Below, in pieces: positions 9,244 through 18,484 of a DNA stretch of 64,000 nucleotides. The notes beneath the pieces are model-generated. The model saw nothing but the letters and a program-made list of their open reading frames with translations, was not told where the DNA came from and did no database searches. Source of the DNA: Paenibacillus sp. PCH8 (GTDB taxonomy: Bacteria > Bacillota > Bacilli > Paenibacillales > Paenibacillaceae). The stretch lies in the NCBI RefSeq assembly GCF_002968835.1, contig NZ_PKQK01000003.1:434001-498000 (forward strand). Direction: 5' to 3'. Position 1 is the first letter of the stretch; the number at the start of each line of letters is the position of its first letter. A program made the position numbers and the translations under genes.

Positions 9244-9581
9244 CGACTTCCGTCTCCAGCGGCAACACGAAGCATGACCTCGCCCGTCATTGGTCCATTG
9301 TGAATGATGACTGAATCCGGTTTATTACTGTATAACATCTCGTACATCTGACGTTTACCAAACATACTGGACGTATGCAAATAGATCTCGCGCGGGAACA
9401 ACCCTTCCCGTACTATGGATGCCGCTACCTCACCGCCGCTCGGTGAATCCGGACCAAGTTCATAATCAAGCGACAAAATATCCACGTCACCTTCTCTTAG
9501 CAGCATCAGGCACTCTTCAGCATTCATTGCCAGAACAAATCCTTTCGGACACGCGCGATAGTCATCCAAAAAAACATGCAT
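9240..9581 (-). CDS. cREC: cyclic-phosphate-processing receiver-like domain protein
   Basis: The start at 9581 (MHVFLDDYRACP) is supported by a GAGGAG site seven bases upstream; an earlier ATG would overlap nfo. The protein has 113 residues. Acidic pair LDD near the N terminus, SLDYELG and a threonine-containing HTSS strand follow the receiver fold. This short family is annotated as cREC, predicted to act in RNA-repair or cyclic-phosphate settings. No histidine kinase is adjacent. Assignment rests on motif memory, so it is moderate. Confidence 0.6.
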   Translation of the reverse strand: MHVFLDDYRACPKGFVLAMNAEECLMLLREGDVDILSLDYELGPDSPSGGEVAASIVREGLFPREIYLHTSSMFGKRQMYEMLYSNKPDSVIIHNGPMTGEVMLRVAAGDGSR

Positions 9582-9601
9582 ACAATCGCTCCTCTCCCCA
9601 A

Positions 9602-10450
9602 TTATAGCCACGAACGCATGAGTGCTATATCATCACGGTGCGTTCCATCTTCGCCCGTTTCTGTTTCCAGCACAACGACTGCTTTTTGAAACTCAGGCGA
9701 ACTTAACAATTGCTGCATCGATTCATATCCTACATAACCCTGTCCGATTCTCGCATGTCTGTCCTTGAACGAACCGGACGCGTATTTCGAATCATTAAAA
9801 TGTACAGCAGCAACATTATCCCAATATCCAAGTAGCGTGCCCTTATCGAGCATTACTGCTTCGTTTCCTGCTGACCACATCCCGGAGGCAAAAGCGTGGC
9901 ATGTGTCAAAACAAAAGGCAATATGCTCCGGAAATCGGCTTAATTTGCGAATCTGTATCAGTTCCTCCATTGTCGTGCCCATGGGACCGTGATCACCGGC
10001 CTGATTCTCAAGCAATATCTTCGACTCACCTTCCCATTTCTCCAAAGCGGTATCCAGACAAAGTATGAGATTCTGATACCCTTCAAGCGGGTTGCTCGTC
10101 TTGATATGACCAAAATGGACCACCGTCCCAACAGAACCACAGGCATTCGAAATTTCCAGATCATTACGAATAGAAGCGATGGTAGCATGAAATCCCGCCT
10201 CTCCACGGGTCATACCCAAAGCCGGATTTGTGGGATAGGGTGAATGTGCAATGGAAGAAATCCCCTGCTGTTCACACCAATCCCGACACAGTTCAGCATC
10301 CTTGAGATCCAATTCCTTCAGGCCGAGACTACGCGGGTTCTTCGGAAAATATTGAAATGCCGATGCCCCCATCTCATATGCTCTCTTGGCAGCCTGAATG
10401 AATCCGCCTCTGGTACTAACATGTGCCCCGATTCCGGTTTTAGGCCTCAT
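9602..10450 (-). CDS. nfo: Endonuclease IV (AP endonuclease)
   Basis: The start MRPKTGIGAHVST at 10450 gives 282 residues, the normal family length; the longer reading frame upstream runs through fpg out of phase. Metal-binding features of the TIM-barrel family are present: GAHVS, HSPY, LLENQAG (Glu), FCFDTCHAFASG, HFNDSK, DRHARIGQG and VLETE. Endonuclease IV cleaves DNA 5' of abasic sites and repairs blocked 3' ends. It overlaps fpg by 11 bases, so glycosylase and AP endonuclease of base excision repair are made together. Confidence 0.92.
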   Translation of the reverse strand: MRPKTGIGAHVSTRGGFIQAAKRAYEMGASAFQYFPKNPRSLGLKELDLKDAELCRDWCEQQGISSIAHSPYPTNPALGMTRGEAGFHATIASIRNDLEISNACGSVGTVVHFGHIKTSNPLEGYQNLILCLDTALEKWEGESKILLENQAGDHGPMGTTMEELIQIRKLSRFPEHIAFCFDTCHAFASGMWSAGNEAVMLDKGTLLGYWDNVAAVHFNDSKYASGSFKDRHARIGQGYVGYESMQQLLSSPEFQKAVVVLETETGEDGTHRDDIALMRSWL

Positions 10451-11261
10451 GCTGGCATTGCGGACAGAAGAATGCCTTCTTGCCCGTAATTTCCACTCGT
10501 TCAATCGTTCCCCCGCAACGTGGACAAGTCTCGCCCTCACGGTCATACACCCGACATTGCTCATCAAAACTTCCTGTTTTGGTATCCCCTTGCATCAACG
10601 GCATTTCCATATAACCACCCTCAGAAGCTGCTTCCCGCAACACAGACTGCATGGAATGGAATAAACGCTCCGTCAGTTCTGGTGAAGTTGCAATATTCTG
10701 CGTCTTGGAACTTGGTCTTAGCCCAGCAGCAAAGGCAATCTCATCCGAATAACAGTTGCCAATCCCTGCAATAATATGCTGGTTCACCAATGTCGTTTTA
10801 AGTGTACCCCGACGGCCTTTTAACAAAGAAGCAAAACGTTTCACATTCATCCGTCGATCCAGAGGTTCAGGTCCAAGGTCGGACATGGCCTCTTCGGTTT
10901 CCTTTGATGTAAGCAGATGCAAATATCCGAGACGCAGTCCAATAAAGAATAAAATGTGATCTCCAAACTGAATTTCCACCTGAGTGGAACGATCAGGGCG
11001 TTCCTCTTCTGTTCCCCAGAAAATCATACCGCCCAGCATGAGGTGCAGCACCAGACGTTTGCCATTGGCCAAGTGGAAAATTAGATGCTTCGCTCGGCGC
11101 TCCACAAATATGATGTGATTGCCTGTAAGTTCGCTAATAAACACATCAGTCGCTGTATTTATCGTTTTATCACGGTTAACCACTACACCTGTAATCAGTA
11201 AATCAAGTATTTTCTCGGACAGTAAAGTCCGGTAGTTTTCCATTTCCGGCAGTTCCGGCAT
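10440..11261 (-). CDS. Fpg/Nei-family DNA glycosylase
   Basis: 273 residues starting MPELPEMENYR: the N-terminal proline (Pro2) and Glu3 are the catalytic pair of the family. The helix-two-turn-helix segment (NQHIIAGIGNCYSDEI) and the C-terminal zinc finger (CPRCGG ... CPQC) are complete. These enzymes excise oxidised bases and nick the abasic site. It may be Fpg proper or the related Fpg/Nei paralogue found in Bacillales; the sequence read by eye does not settle this. It lies between a HAD phosphatase and nfo in one operon. Confidence 0.88.
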   Translation of the reverse strand: MPELPEMENYRTLLSEKILDLLITGVVVNRDKTINTATDVFISELTGNHIIFVERRAKHLIFHLANGKRLVLHLMLGGMIFWGTEEERPDRSTQVEIQFGDHILFFIGLRLGYLHLLTSKETEEAMSDLGPEPLDRRMNVKRFASLLKGRRGTLKTTLVNQHIIAGIGNCYSDEIAFAAGLRPSSKTQNIATSPELTERLFHSMQSVLREAASEGGYMEMPLMQGDTKTGSFDEQCRVYDREGETCPRCGGTIERVEITGKKAFFCPQCQHEA

Positions 11262-11267
11262 CATACA

Positions 11268-12077
11268 TTACCCCTTTTTGGAAGCGAGGTCTGTCTTTTG
11301 CGACAGCCACTCATTCAATTTATGCAAATCTTCAAACACATGATCAGGACGAGCCTTGGCTGCTTGAATGTGCCCATCCATATTATCCCTTGTTGTAACA
11401 CCGGTAAGAACCAGCACCGTCTCACACCCTGCTGCCACTCCCGCTGCAATATCAGTACGCATATTGTCTCCAATCACTGCAACTTCATGAGGCTCCAGCT
11501 TCAGCCGACTGATGGCTGACTTCATTATAACACTCGATGGCTTGCCAATAACGGTAGGATGAACTCCCGTTGCTGCTTCGATTGCCGCTCCAATAGTTCC
11601 AGCCCCCGGCGTCAGTCCATCATCCGAAGGGAGCTGCAGATCAGGGTTGGTCATAATGAATTGCGAACCTCCATTGATCCATCGCAGTGCCTTGGTCAGT
11701 TTATGATAGGAAAATTCACGATCAATTCCCTGAATCACGTAATCAGGTGCCTCGTCTGTCAGTTGTAGTCCCGCTTCTTCTATGGCTTGCAACAGTCCTG
11801 CTTCTCCGATACAAGCCACCTTTGCACCCGGGGACTCTTCAGCAACGTATTCAGCAGCTGCCACTGCAGAGGTACATACTTGTGACGCATCCGCAGGTAT
11901 GCCCATTCCATTCAGATGATCTGCCACGCCTTGGGGTGTGCGGGAAGAATTATTAGTCACGAATAAGTACGGGGTTCCTAACTCTTGGAGCGTCCGAATA
12001 AGCTGATCTGCTCCTTCGATCCGATGTCTGCCATGATAGAGCGTACCATCCAGGTCAATCAGATAGGCCTTAATCAC
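11268..12077 (-). CDS. HAD-IIA family phosphatase (NagD/YutF-like)
   Basis: From GTG at 12077 (AAAGGA about ten bases upstream), 269 residues beginning IKAYLIDLDGTLYHG, with DxDGT as the catalytic aspartate motif. The FVTNNSSRTP motif II, the lysine in IGKPS and GDNMRTDIAAG complete the HAD set, and the C2a cap is that of NagD/YutF. Typical substrates are small phosphate esters. It is first in the operon that continues with fpg and nfo. Confidence 0.88.
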   Translation of the reverse strand: MIKAYLIDLDGTLYHGRHRIEGADQLIRTLQELGTPYLFVTNNSSRTPQGVADHLNGMGIPADASQVCTSAVAAAEYVAEESPGAKVACIGEAGLLQAIEEAGLQLTDEAPDYVIQGIDREFSYHKLTKALRWINGGSQFIMTNPDLQLPSDDGLTPGAGTIGAAIEAATGVHPTVIGKPSSVIMKSAISRLKLEPHEVAVIGDNMRTDIAAGVAAGCETVLVLTGVTTRDNMDGHIQAAKARPDHVFEDLHKLNEWLSQKTDLASKKG

Positions 12078-12086
12078 ACATAGCAC

Positions 12087-12332
12087 TTCCTTTCTTTAGT
12101 CCATTAACGTTTCATGTCCTTAATCATTTCCCTCGAACTTTAACGCGAACCTATGTAATCAGGCAAAAATAATGGTCTGCTCGCATATGCACACAACTCG
12201 TCGAACCGGATCGAACACAGACGGTTTAACTTGCGCGTCTTCTGTACAAGCATGTCATTTCCTGCGCTTTCCCGGAAAATAATTCGAATCATTTCCTGTT
12301 CATATTGCCCATCCTACACGCTTTTTGACCAG
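12087..12332. other. Intergenic stretch, no gene seen
   Basis: Between the HAD gene start and the rnz terminator. It should carry the promoter of the HAD-fpg-nfo operon, but no clear -35/-10 pair stands out. Reading frames here are short and lack ribosome sites. Confidence 0.4.
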
Positions 12333-12379
12333 ATTGCAAAAGGGACCGCGGGAGTCCTCTCCCTCAGTCCCGTGCAATT
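12333..12379 (-). terminator. Terminator of rnz
   Basis: Minus strand GGGACTGAGGGAG and CTCCCGCGGTCCC pair with two mismatches around AGGA, followed by TTTTGC; flanking ATTGCA/TGCAAT extends the stem. It lies about 50 bases past the rnz stop. Confidence 0.75.
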
Positions 12380-12430
12380 ACCCGGTTCTTCATATGACGT
12401 ATTTAGCCGTGCACAGGTTCGCATTCATGG

Positions 12431-13369
12431 TTAAGATTCTTGCTTACGGTGAACGACAGGAATAAGCTGATGTTCATTCGCAAGTCTTGTATTTGGGAAT
12501 ATGGACTGTGCTTCTTCCAGAAGCGGCTGAAGTTGATCTTCATCCTTATACCGTGAGCTGAAGTGAGTCATGATCAATTGCCCTACATTCGCTGCTCTAG
12601 CCGCTTCTGCCGCTTGTTTTGAAGTACTATGATAGTATTCATGTGCTGTATCTGCCAGATCATGCATAAATGTAGCTTCATGTACAAGTACATCTGCACC
12701 CGTGGCAAGAGGCTGCACATTGTCACATGGACGTGTATCACCTAATATAGTGATCACCATCCCTCTTTTTGGCGCTCCCAACACATCTTCGGGACGGAGC
12801 GAATCACCGTTATCCAGCATGATGGTCTCTCCACGTTTCAGTCGTCCGAACAACGGACCCGGTTTCAAACCATATTCAGCCAGTTTGGCTGGGTCCAAGC
12901 TGCCTGGGCGATCCTTTTCCGTGATCCGGTAACCATAACTATCAATCCGATGCTCCAGCAAAGCAGATTCCACGATAAAACTGTCATCTTCAAATAGTAC
13001 CCCGCCCGTATGTTCCACGATTTTCAAATCATAGTTAACACGGGATTGGCTAAGCTCCATTGTTGTACTAATCATTCGTTCGGTACCTGGGGGACCATAT
13101 ACAGTTAAAGGTGTTGTGCCACCCTGATAAGCTCTGCTCGAAATGAGTCCCGGAAGCCCAAAGACATGATCTCCATGAAGATGGGTAATGAATATTTTCT
13201 CCAACTTGCTTAATTTAAGCGGTGAACTTAAAATCTGGTGCTGTGTTCCTTCCCCGCAGTCAAACAACCACAATGCTCTGCGCTCATCCAACATGCGCAG
13301 CCCAATGGAAGTTACATTACGCTGTAGCGTAGGTACACCAGCATTAGTTCCCAGGAAATATAGTTCCAT
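12431..13369 (-). CDS. rnz: Ribonuclease Z
   Basis: The start MELYFLGTNAG at 13369 has AGAGGTG nine bases upstream; the longer frame would begin inside the metH terminator. It has 312 residues. The metallo-beta-lactamase motif HLHGDH lies at 63-68, the exosite-arm region near the middle, and later metal ligands in GDTRPC, HEATF and MTHFSSRY. RNase Z cuts tRNA precursors at the 3' end to prepare for CCA addition. It follows metH but is separated by a terminator, so it has its own expression. Confidence 0.93.
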   Translation of the reverse strand: MELYFLGTNAGVPTLQRNVTSIGLRMLDERRALWLFDCGEGTQHQILSSPLKLSKLEKIFITHLHGDHVFGLPGLISSRAYQGGTTPLTVYGPPGTERMISTTMELSQSRVNYDLKIVEHTGGVLFEDDSFIVESALLEHRIDSYGYRITEKDRPGSLDPAKLAEYGLKPGPLFGRLKRGETIMLDNGDSLRPEDVLGAPKRGMVITILGDTRPCDNVQPLATGADVLVHEATFMHDLADTAHEYYHSTSKQAAEAARAANVGQLIMTHFSSRYKDEDQLQPLLEEAQSIFPNTRLANEHQLIPVVHRKQES

Positions 13370-13397
13370 TCTGGATCGCACCTCTTTCTGCTGCCAG

Positions 13398-13425
13398 CAA
13401 AAAACCTCCGACAATGCGGAGGGCT
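13398..13425 (-). terminator. Terminator of metH
   Basis: Minus strand CCTCCG and CGGAGG around a six-base loop (13422-13405), followed by TTTTTTG. It sits 20 bases past the metH stop and upstream of the rnz start. Confidence 0.85.
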
Positions 13426-13445
13426 TTGCCTGACACTCTACTGAT

Positions 13446-16400
13446 TTATGCCTTTTCTACGTTAAAATACTTGGCTTGCGGATGGCTGAATACCATCGCT
13501 GATACGGATGCTTCAGGCTCCATCATGAAACCTTCAGTCAATTCCACACCGATATCTTCAGGCTGCAACAACTTGAATAGCGGCCCTTGGTCTTCCAGAT
13601 CCGGACACGCCGGATATCCAAAGGACACTCTGATTCCCTGATAGCGCGCACCGTGACGTTGCTTCATGGTCATCTGGGCGGAGTCCGGGAATCCCCAGAT
13701 ATCTCTCATCATATGATGCACACGTTCCGCTAATCCCTCTGCTACTTCAAGCGCTACGGATTGCAGAGCGTGTGAGCGAAGATAATCGCCTTGATCTTTC
13801 CATGCAGTTGAGAGTTCACGTACACCGTGTCCGGCAGTGACAACCATGAAACCTACGTAATCCATTTGTCCGGATTCTACAGGCTTCAGGAAATCGGACA
13901 GGCACAGGAACGGCTCTACTTTTTGACGTGGGAACGTAAAGGTATGCAAGATATTGCTCGTGTTCTCAGGATCATAGATGATGACGCTGTTCCCACTGGA
14001 CTGAGCCGGGAAGAAACGATACATGGCATGTGCCTGAATAATCCCGTCACGAACAGCCTCCTGCATAATTTCATCCACGACTGCCTTCAGATCCGTGGCT
14101 TTCTGATCACCCGAGGCTAACAGCTGTTCTACCGAACCGCGAAGTCCCAGATGGTGACCCAGCAACATCTGCATGTTTACATAGGGCAGGATGTGCGATA
14201 GCGGGTAGTTACGCATCGTATGCCGCTCCAGATCCGGTGGTACAAGAACCGGATTATCTATAGCAATGTCCGAACGTTCCACTCGGGTAAGCTCTGGTAA
14301 AGCCTGAACGGCTACCGCACCTGAAGCGTCAGCTTCTTTTTCGGCATCCATCTCCATTTGCATCACTTCACGTGTAACGGGATTCATCAATTTGTTCGCC
14401 AGATCCAGACCATCCATCGCATCTTTCGCATATACAACCATCCCGTTGTATTCAGGACGAATACGATTTTTGGTGAATTTACGTGTCAACGCCGCTCCGC
14501 CAACCATAATAGGTACATCAATACCTGCTGTTCGTAGATCCTGAGCGGTAAGAATCATCTGCTGCGCTGATTTTACCAATAGACCCGAGAGCCCGATCGC
14601 GTCAACTTTTTCTCCCCGGTATGCCTCAATGATACGTTCTGGTGGTACTTTTATACCCAAATTAATGATTCGGTAACCGTTATTGGACAGGATGATCTCC
14701 ACCAGGTTCTTACCGATGTCATGCACATCGCCCTTGACTGTGGCCAGAATGATTTTGCCTTTAACAGAAGTTTCGTTCTTCTCCATGAACTGCTCCAGGT
14801 ACGCTACAGAAGCCTTCATGACTTCCGCACTCTGTAACACCTCAGCTACAATTAACTCATTGTTGTTAAAGAGACGACCTACTTCTTCCATACCGCGCAT
14901 GAGTGGACCATTTATGACTTGAAGTGCTGTGTATTTGGCTCGTGCCAGTTCCAAATCGGGCAGCAATCCCTCTTTGCTTCCTTCCACTACATATGAAGCG
15001 AGGCGCTCTTCTAATGAAAGGTTCGAGATTTTCTCCTTCTTCTCCACCTTTTTGTTGCGGAATGCCGCTACGAAAGCCGCCAGTGTTTCATCATTCGTAT
15101 TATATAAGAGCTCTTCCGAGAGTCTGCGCTCTACTTCCGGTATGGATGCATAACGCTCCAGTTTCTCTGTGTTCACGATTGCATAGTCAAGACCTGCTTT
15201 GGTACATTCATACAAAAATACAGAGTTCAGTACTTCGCGGCCTGCTTCAGGCAGTCCGAATGAAATGTTACTGATCCCCAGGATCGTATGACATTCAGGC
15301 ATGGCTTCCTTAATAACTCTTATACCTTCAATGGTTTCCTTGGCTGAACCAATGTACTGTTCATCCCCTGTACCTACCGGGAACACCAACGTATCAAAAA
15401 TCAGATCTTCCGGTTTAAGCCCGTATTTGTTCACCAGTAGATCATAGGAACGTTTGGCTACGTCCAGCTTGTCCTCCCGACTGATGGCCTGACCACGTTC
15501 ATCAATTGTTCCGACAACAACTGCACCGCCGTATCTATGCAGTAACGGTGTGACCTGTTCGAATTTCTCTTCGCCGTCTTCAAGGTTAATGGAGTTAATG
15601 ATCGCTTTACCTTGAGAGTACTGGAGAGCCAAATCAATAACTGAAGCATTTGTCGTATCAATCATGAGCGGAACCTTTACTTTTTTGACAACAAGTTCAA
15701 GGAACTTCTCCATGTCTTCAGCTTCTTCACGGTCCGGATCTTGTACACAAACGTCGACAATGTGCGCTCCATTCTTCACTTGAGCACGTGCAATTTCCGA
15801 AGCCTCTTCATACTTGCCTTCTACGATCAGACGCTTGAATTTTCTTGATCCCAGCACGTTGGTACGCTCACCGACCATGTATGGACGATTATCCTGTTCT
15901 ACATAGACCGGTTCTATACCAGACAATGCAGGTGGATGCGTTCCGTTTAATTCTCTTGGAGGGTACTTGGCAAGTGTATCGCGCATGGCTCGAATATGTG
16001 CAGGAGTTGTCCCGCAACACCCACCAGCAATATTCAACCAGCCTTGTTCGGCAAAAGCACCAATCTTATGAGCAAGAGAATCTGGTGACTCATGATAATT
16101 ACCGTTCTCATCCGGAAGACCTGCATTCGGGTAACAACTCACTGCAACGGATGCTATTCCGGATAGCGAGCGAATGTGATCACGCATGAACTCCGGACCT
16201 GTAGCACAGTTTAGTCCTATGGAAATTGGGTTAAGGTGTTCTAAGGATATATAAAAGGATTCGATGTTCTGGCCCGCAAGGGTTGTTCCCATCGGTTCAA
16301 TTGTGCCTGAGATCATCAGTGGCAGTGTAATGCCACTCTGTTCGAACGCCTGCTGAATTCCAATGCTGCCTGCTTTTACATTGAGGGTATCCTGTGAGGT

Positions 16401-16895
16401 TTCAAGCAGTAGCGCATCAACGCCTCCCTCTATTAAAGCAAGCGCTTGCTCAAAATAGCTGTCAATAAGTTCCTGGAACGTTACTCCTCCAGTTACAGAC
16501 AGCGTTTTGGTTGTAGGACCCATGGCTCCCACCACATAACGTGGAGATTCAGGTGTAGAGAATCGATCAACCGCAGCTTTCGCAATTCTGGCTGCTTCCA
16601 GATTGATCTCACGTGCACGATCCTGAATATCGTATTCTGCAAGTACGACAGATGTCGCACCAAATGTATTGGTTTCAATCAAATCAGCACCGGCTTCAAG
16701 ATATTCTTCATGAATGCGCTGGATGAGCTCTGGACGCGTAAGTACTAACATTTCATTACATCCATCCAGATCTTCTCCGCCAAAATCTGCGCCAGTCAAA
16801 TCAACTTGTTGAATCATGGTCCCCATTGCACCGTCGAGGATTAATATTCGTTGTTTTAATGCATCGTGTAGACTAAGTTTATCCAATATCTTCAC
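13446..16895 (-). CDS. metH: Cobalamin-dependent methionine synthase
   Basis: 1149 residues in the usual four-module order. The homocysteine-binding domain (about 1-320) has the zinc cysteines in GGCCGTTP; the pterin-binding domain (about 340-600) follows. The cobalamin domain (about 640-890) has DVHDIGKN, whose histidine ligates cobalt. The C-terminal SAM-dependent reactivation domain (about 900-1149) has RHGARYQGIRVSFGYPACPDLE. It transfers methyl from methyltetrahydrofolate to homocysteine. The start is GTG at 16895, or TTG at 16886 that is better spaced from GGGGGTGA. No SAM or B12 riboswitch is evident upstream. Confidence 0.96.
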   Translation of the reverse strand: MKILDKLSLHDALKQRILILDGAMGTMIQQVDLTGADFGGEDLDGCNEMLVLTRPELIQRIHEEYLEAGADLIETNTFGATSVVLAEYDIQDRAREINLEAARIAKAAVDRFSTPESPRYVVGAMGPTTKTLSVTGGVTFQELIDSYFEQALALIEGGVDALLLETSQDTLNVKAGSIGIQQAFEQSGITLPLMISGTIEPMGTTLAGQNIESFYISLEHLNPISIGLNCATGPEFMRDHIRSLSGIASVAVSCYPNAGLPDENGNYHESPDSLAHKIGAFAEQGWLNIAGGCCGTTPAHIRAMRDTLAKYPPRELNGTHPPALSGIEPVYVEQDNRPYMVGERTNVLGSRKFKRLIVEGKYEEASEIARAQVKNGAHIVDVCVQDPDREEAEDMEKFLELVVKKVKVPLMIDTTNASVIDLALQYSQGKAIINSINLEDGEEKFEQVTPLLHRYGGAVVVGTIDERGQAISREDKLDVAKRSYDLLVNKYGLKPEDLIFDTLVFPVGTGDEQYIGSAKETIEGIRVIKEAMPECHTILGISNISFGLPEAGREVLNSVFLYECTKAGLDYAIVNTEKLERYASIPEVERRLSEELLYNTNDETLAAFVAAFRNKKVEKKEKISNLSLEERLASYVVEGSKEGLLPDLELARAKYTALQVINGPLMRGMEEVGRLFNNNELIVAEVLQSAEVMKASVAYLEQFMEKNETSVKGKIILATVKGDVHDIGKNLVEIILSNNGYRIINLGIKVPPERIIEAYRGEKVDAIGLSGLLVKSAQQMILTAQDLRTAGIDVPIMVGGAALTRKFTKNRIRPEYNGMVVYAKDAMDGLDLANKLMNPVTREVMQMEMDAEKEADASGAVAVQALPELTRVERSDIAIDNPVLVPPDLERHTMRNYPLSHILPYVNMQMLLGHHLGLRGSVEQLLASGDQKATDLKAVVDEIMQEAVRDGIIQAHAMYRFFPAQSSGNSVIIYDPENTSNILHTFTFPRQKVEPFLCLSDFLKPVESGQMDYVGFMVVTAGHGVRELSTAWKDQGDYLRSHALQSVALEVAEGLAERVHHMMRDIWGFPDSAQMTMKQRHGARYQGIRVSFGYPACPDLEDQGPLFKLLQPEDIGVELTEGFMMEPEASVSAMVFSHPQAKYFNVEKA

Positions 16896-17003
16896 CCCCG
16901 CAAAACGTTAAATCTTAGTTTAACAGAAACTAACTTAATGTGAAAGATCGGTTTTATTCCCGTAGGATGGCGGGTTTACACGAATGAAAACGGAATTTGT
17001 GAA

Positions 17004-17032
17004 TCGACAAAAACAGAGGAATCCGATATAAT
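17004..17032 (+). promoter_or_regulatory. Promoter of mtnD
   Basis: TCGACA (17004-17009), 17-base spacer, TATAAT (17027-17032); 34 bases ahead of the gene start, with AGAGGGAAAG as ribosome site. Confidence 0.65.
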
Positions 17033-17066
17033 ATCAATTAAACCAAGTGGAAAAGAGGGAAAGAAT

Positions 17067-17612
17067 ATGGCTGAAATTGTAATCCGAAATACGAACGAAC
17101 GTATCACTGGTGACGAAAACGTTCGAAATTTCTTGAACAAATACGAAGTAATATATGAGAAGTGGGATGCATCGAAACTTAACACTGATCTGCAAAACAA
17201 CTTTGGATTGACTGAGGATCAGAAGAATGAGGTTTTGGAAACGTACGATTATGAAATCAGGGATTTGGCCGCACGTCGCGGTTATCAAATCTGGGATGTA
17301 ATCACTTTGTCCGAACAAACACCAGATATCGAAGAAAAGCTGGCTAAGTTCGAAGAGATTCACACCCACGCTGAAGATGAGATCCGTGCGATTGTCGCTG
17401 GTAAAGGAATCTTTGTTATTAAAGCTCCTGATGAGGTAGGCTATTTTAATGTAGAATTGTCTCCTGGAGACGTGATTTCCGTACCTGAGAATACACCGCA
17501 CTTCTTCACATTAATGGAGAACAAACAAATTATAGCTGTGCGTCTTTTTATCGAAAAAGATGGCTGGATTGCAGATCCGTATCCTGATCCAACCTTTATC
17601 AAACAAGCCTAA
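17067..17612 (+). CDS. mtnD: Acireductone dioxygenase
   Basis: 181 residues of a cupin. The metal ligands of the family are visible: His99 and His101 in HTH, Glu105, and His145 in NTPHFF. The enzyme oxidises acireductone in the methionine salvage pathway; iron gives the keto acid precursor of methionine, nickel gives an off-pathway product. The other mtn genes are not in the window. It stands divergent from metH, so both methionine-forming routes share one intergenic region. Confidence 0.92.
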   Translation: MAEIVIRNTNERITGDENVRNFLNKYEVIYEKWDASKLNTDLQNNFGLTEDQKNEVLETYDYEIRDLAARRGYQIWDVITLSEQTPDIEEKLAKFEEIHTHAEDEIRAIVAGKGIFVIKAPDEVGYFNVELSPGDVISVPENTPHFFTLMENKQIIAVRLFIEKDGWIADPYPDPTFIKQA

Positions 17613-17637
17613 CACTGCTGGATTAGGACTTGCTCAA

Positions 17638-17671
17638 CCAAACCCCCTGTTTAATTGAACAGGGGGTTTGG
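17638..17671 (+). terminator. Hairpin after mtnD
   Basis: CCAAACCCCCTGTT and AACAGGGGGTTTGG pair perfectly around TAATTG, 25 bases past the mtnD stop. It can act in both directions between mtnD and the convergent GntR gene. Confidence 0.8.
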
Positions 17672-17702
17672 CATGTTGAGCATATTATACAACATTCGTT
17701 CA

Positions 17703-18377
17703 TCATATAAAATAATGCGGGTACTTCGCTTTTATTGATTCCTGCTCAACAACAACTAGCCTGAGATGAGCTTCCATCACCTGAACCGCTTGTTCCGTCT
17801 GGCGCTCTGTAATAAGCCGATAAATTTCTTTGTGCTGCGAGATTATCACTTCCAGGTTGGAGTCCTCCGCCAGACGTAATAAACGCAGACGGTTAAACGG
17901 CATATTCAGTTGTTGCAGCATTTTCCACGTTCTCAGCTTACCCGTACCTTGAAACAGAATCTGATGAAACTCTTCATCTAGTTCAAAAAGTCGATAGAAA
18001 TTGTTTTTACCAATACATACTTCTTGCATTGCAATATTGGTTTCAAGTCTGAATTTGAATTCTTCCGGAAATGAAGCGCAAGCCAGCGTTACGATTTCCT
18101 TCTCCATCTTCTCACGCATAAATCTGCCTTCTTCCACATGCTCAAGGTTAATATGAGAAACGATGGTTCCACTCTGTGGAATGATGTCTAGCAGCTCTTC
18201 TTCAGCGAGCTTCATAAATGCTTCTCGCACTGGTGTTCTGCTCACCTGCAACTCGTCTGCAATCTCCTTTTCCGAAATCTTGGTACCAGGCTCCAGTTCC
18301 AGATGAAGAATTCGTTCCTTTAATAGATTATATGAATATGCCCGAGTCGAGCCTCTAATTTTTTGATTAAGTATCAT
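17703..18377 (-). CDS. GntR-family regulator, FCD (FadR) type
   Basis: 224 residues. The winged helix (about 10-75) contains the GntR signature ISEKEIADELQVSRTPVREA; the C-terminal all-helical FCD domain follows, with histidines (EEFHQ, SQHKEIY, MEAHLRL) placed as in metal-binding FCD proteins. Effectors are usually organic or sugar acids. It lies downstream of a decayed carbohydrate ABC operon on the same strand, which it probably regulated. Confidence 0.9.
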   Translation of the reverse strand: MILNQKIRGSTRAYSYNLLKERILHLELEPGTKISEKEIADELQVSRTPVREAFMKLAEEELLDIIPQSGTIVSHINLEHVEEGRFMREKMEKEIVTLACASFPEEFKFRLETNIAMQEVCIGKNNFYRLFELDEEFHQILFQGTGKLRTWKMLQQLNMPFNRLRLLRLAEDSNLEVIISQHKEIYRLITERQTEQAVQVMEAHLRLVVVEQESIKAKYPHYFI

Positions 18378-18484
18378 TCCTTGACCTCTTTCTCTCAGCC
18401 GTATTTCTTCATCTTAGCACAAATTACCGTTCCACTTAAATATCCTCAGTGAAACGGTAATCGGGCCAACATTTTCTATGCTTA

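Noticed and set aside
12336..12379. GGGACCGCGG on the plus strand looks like part of a T-box
   Set aside because: No gene follows on the plus strand; on the minus strand the same bases make a hairpin plus TTTT just after rnz, so it is a terminator.
16896..17003. Search for a SAM or B12 riboswitch between metH and mtnD
   Set aside because: No S-box or cobalamin-box sequence was visible; only a simple promoter for mtnD.
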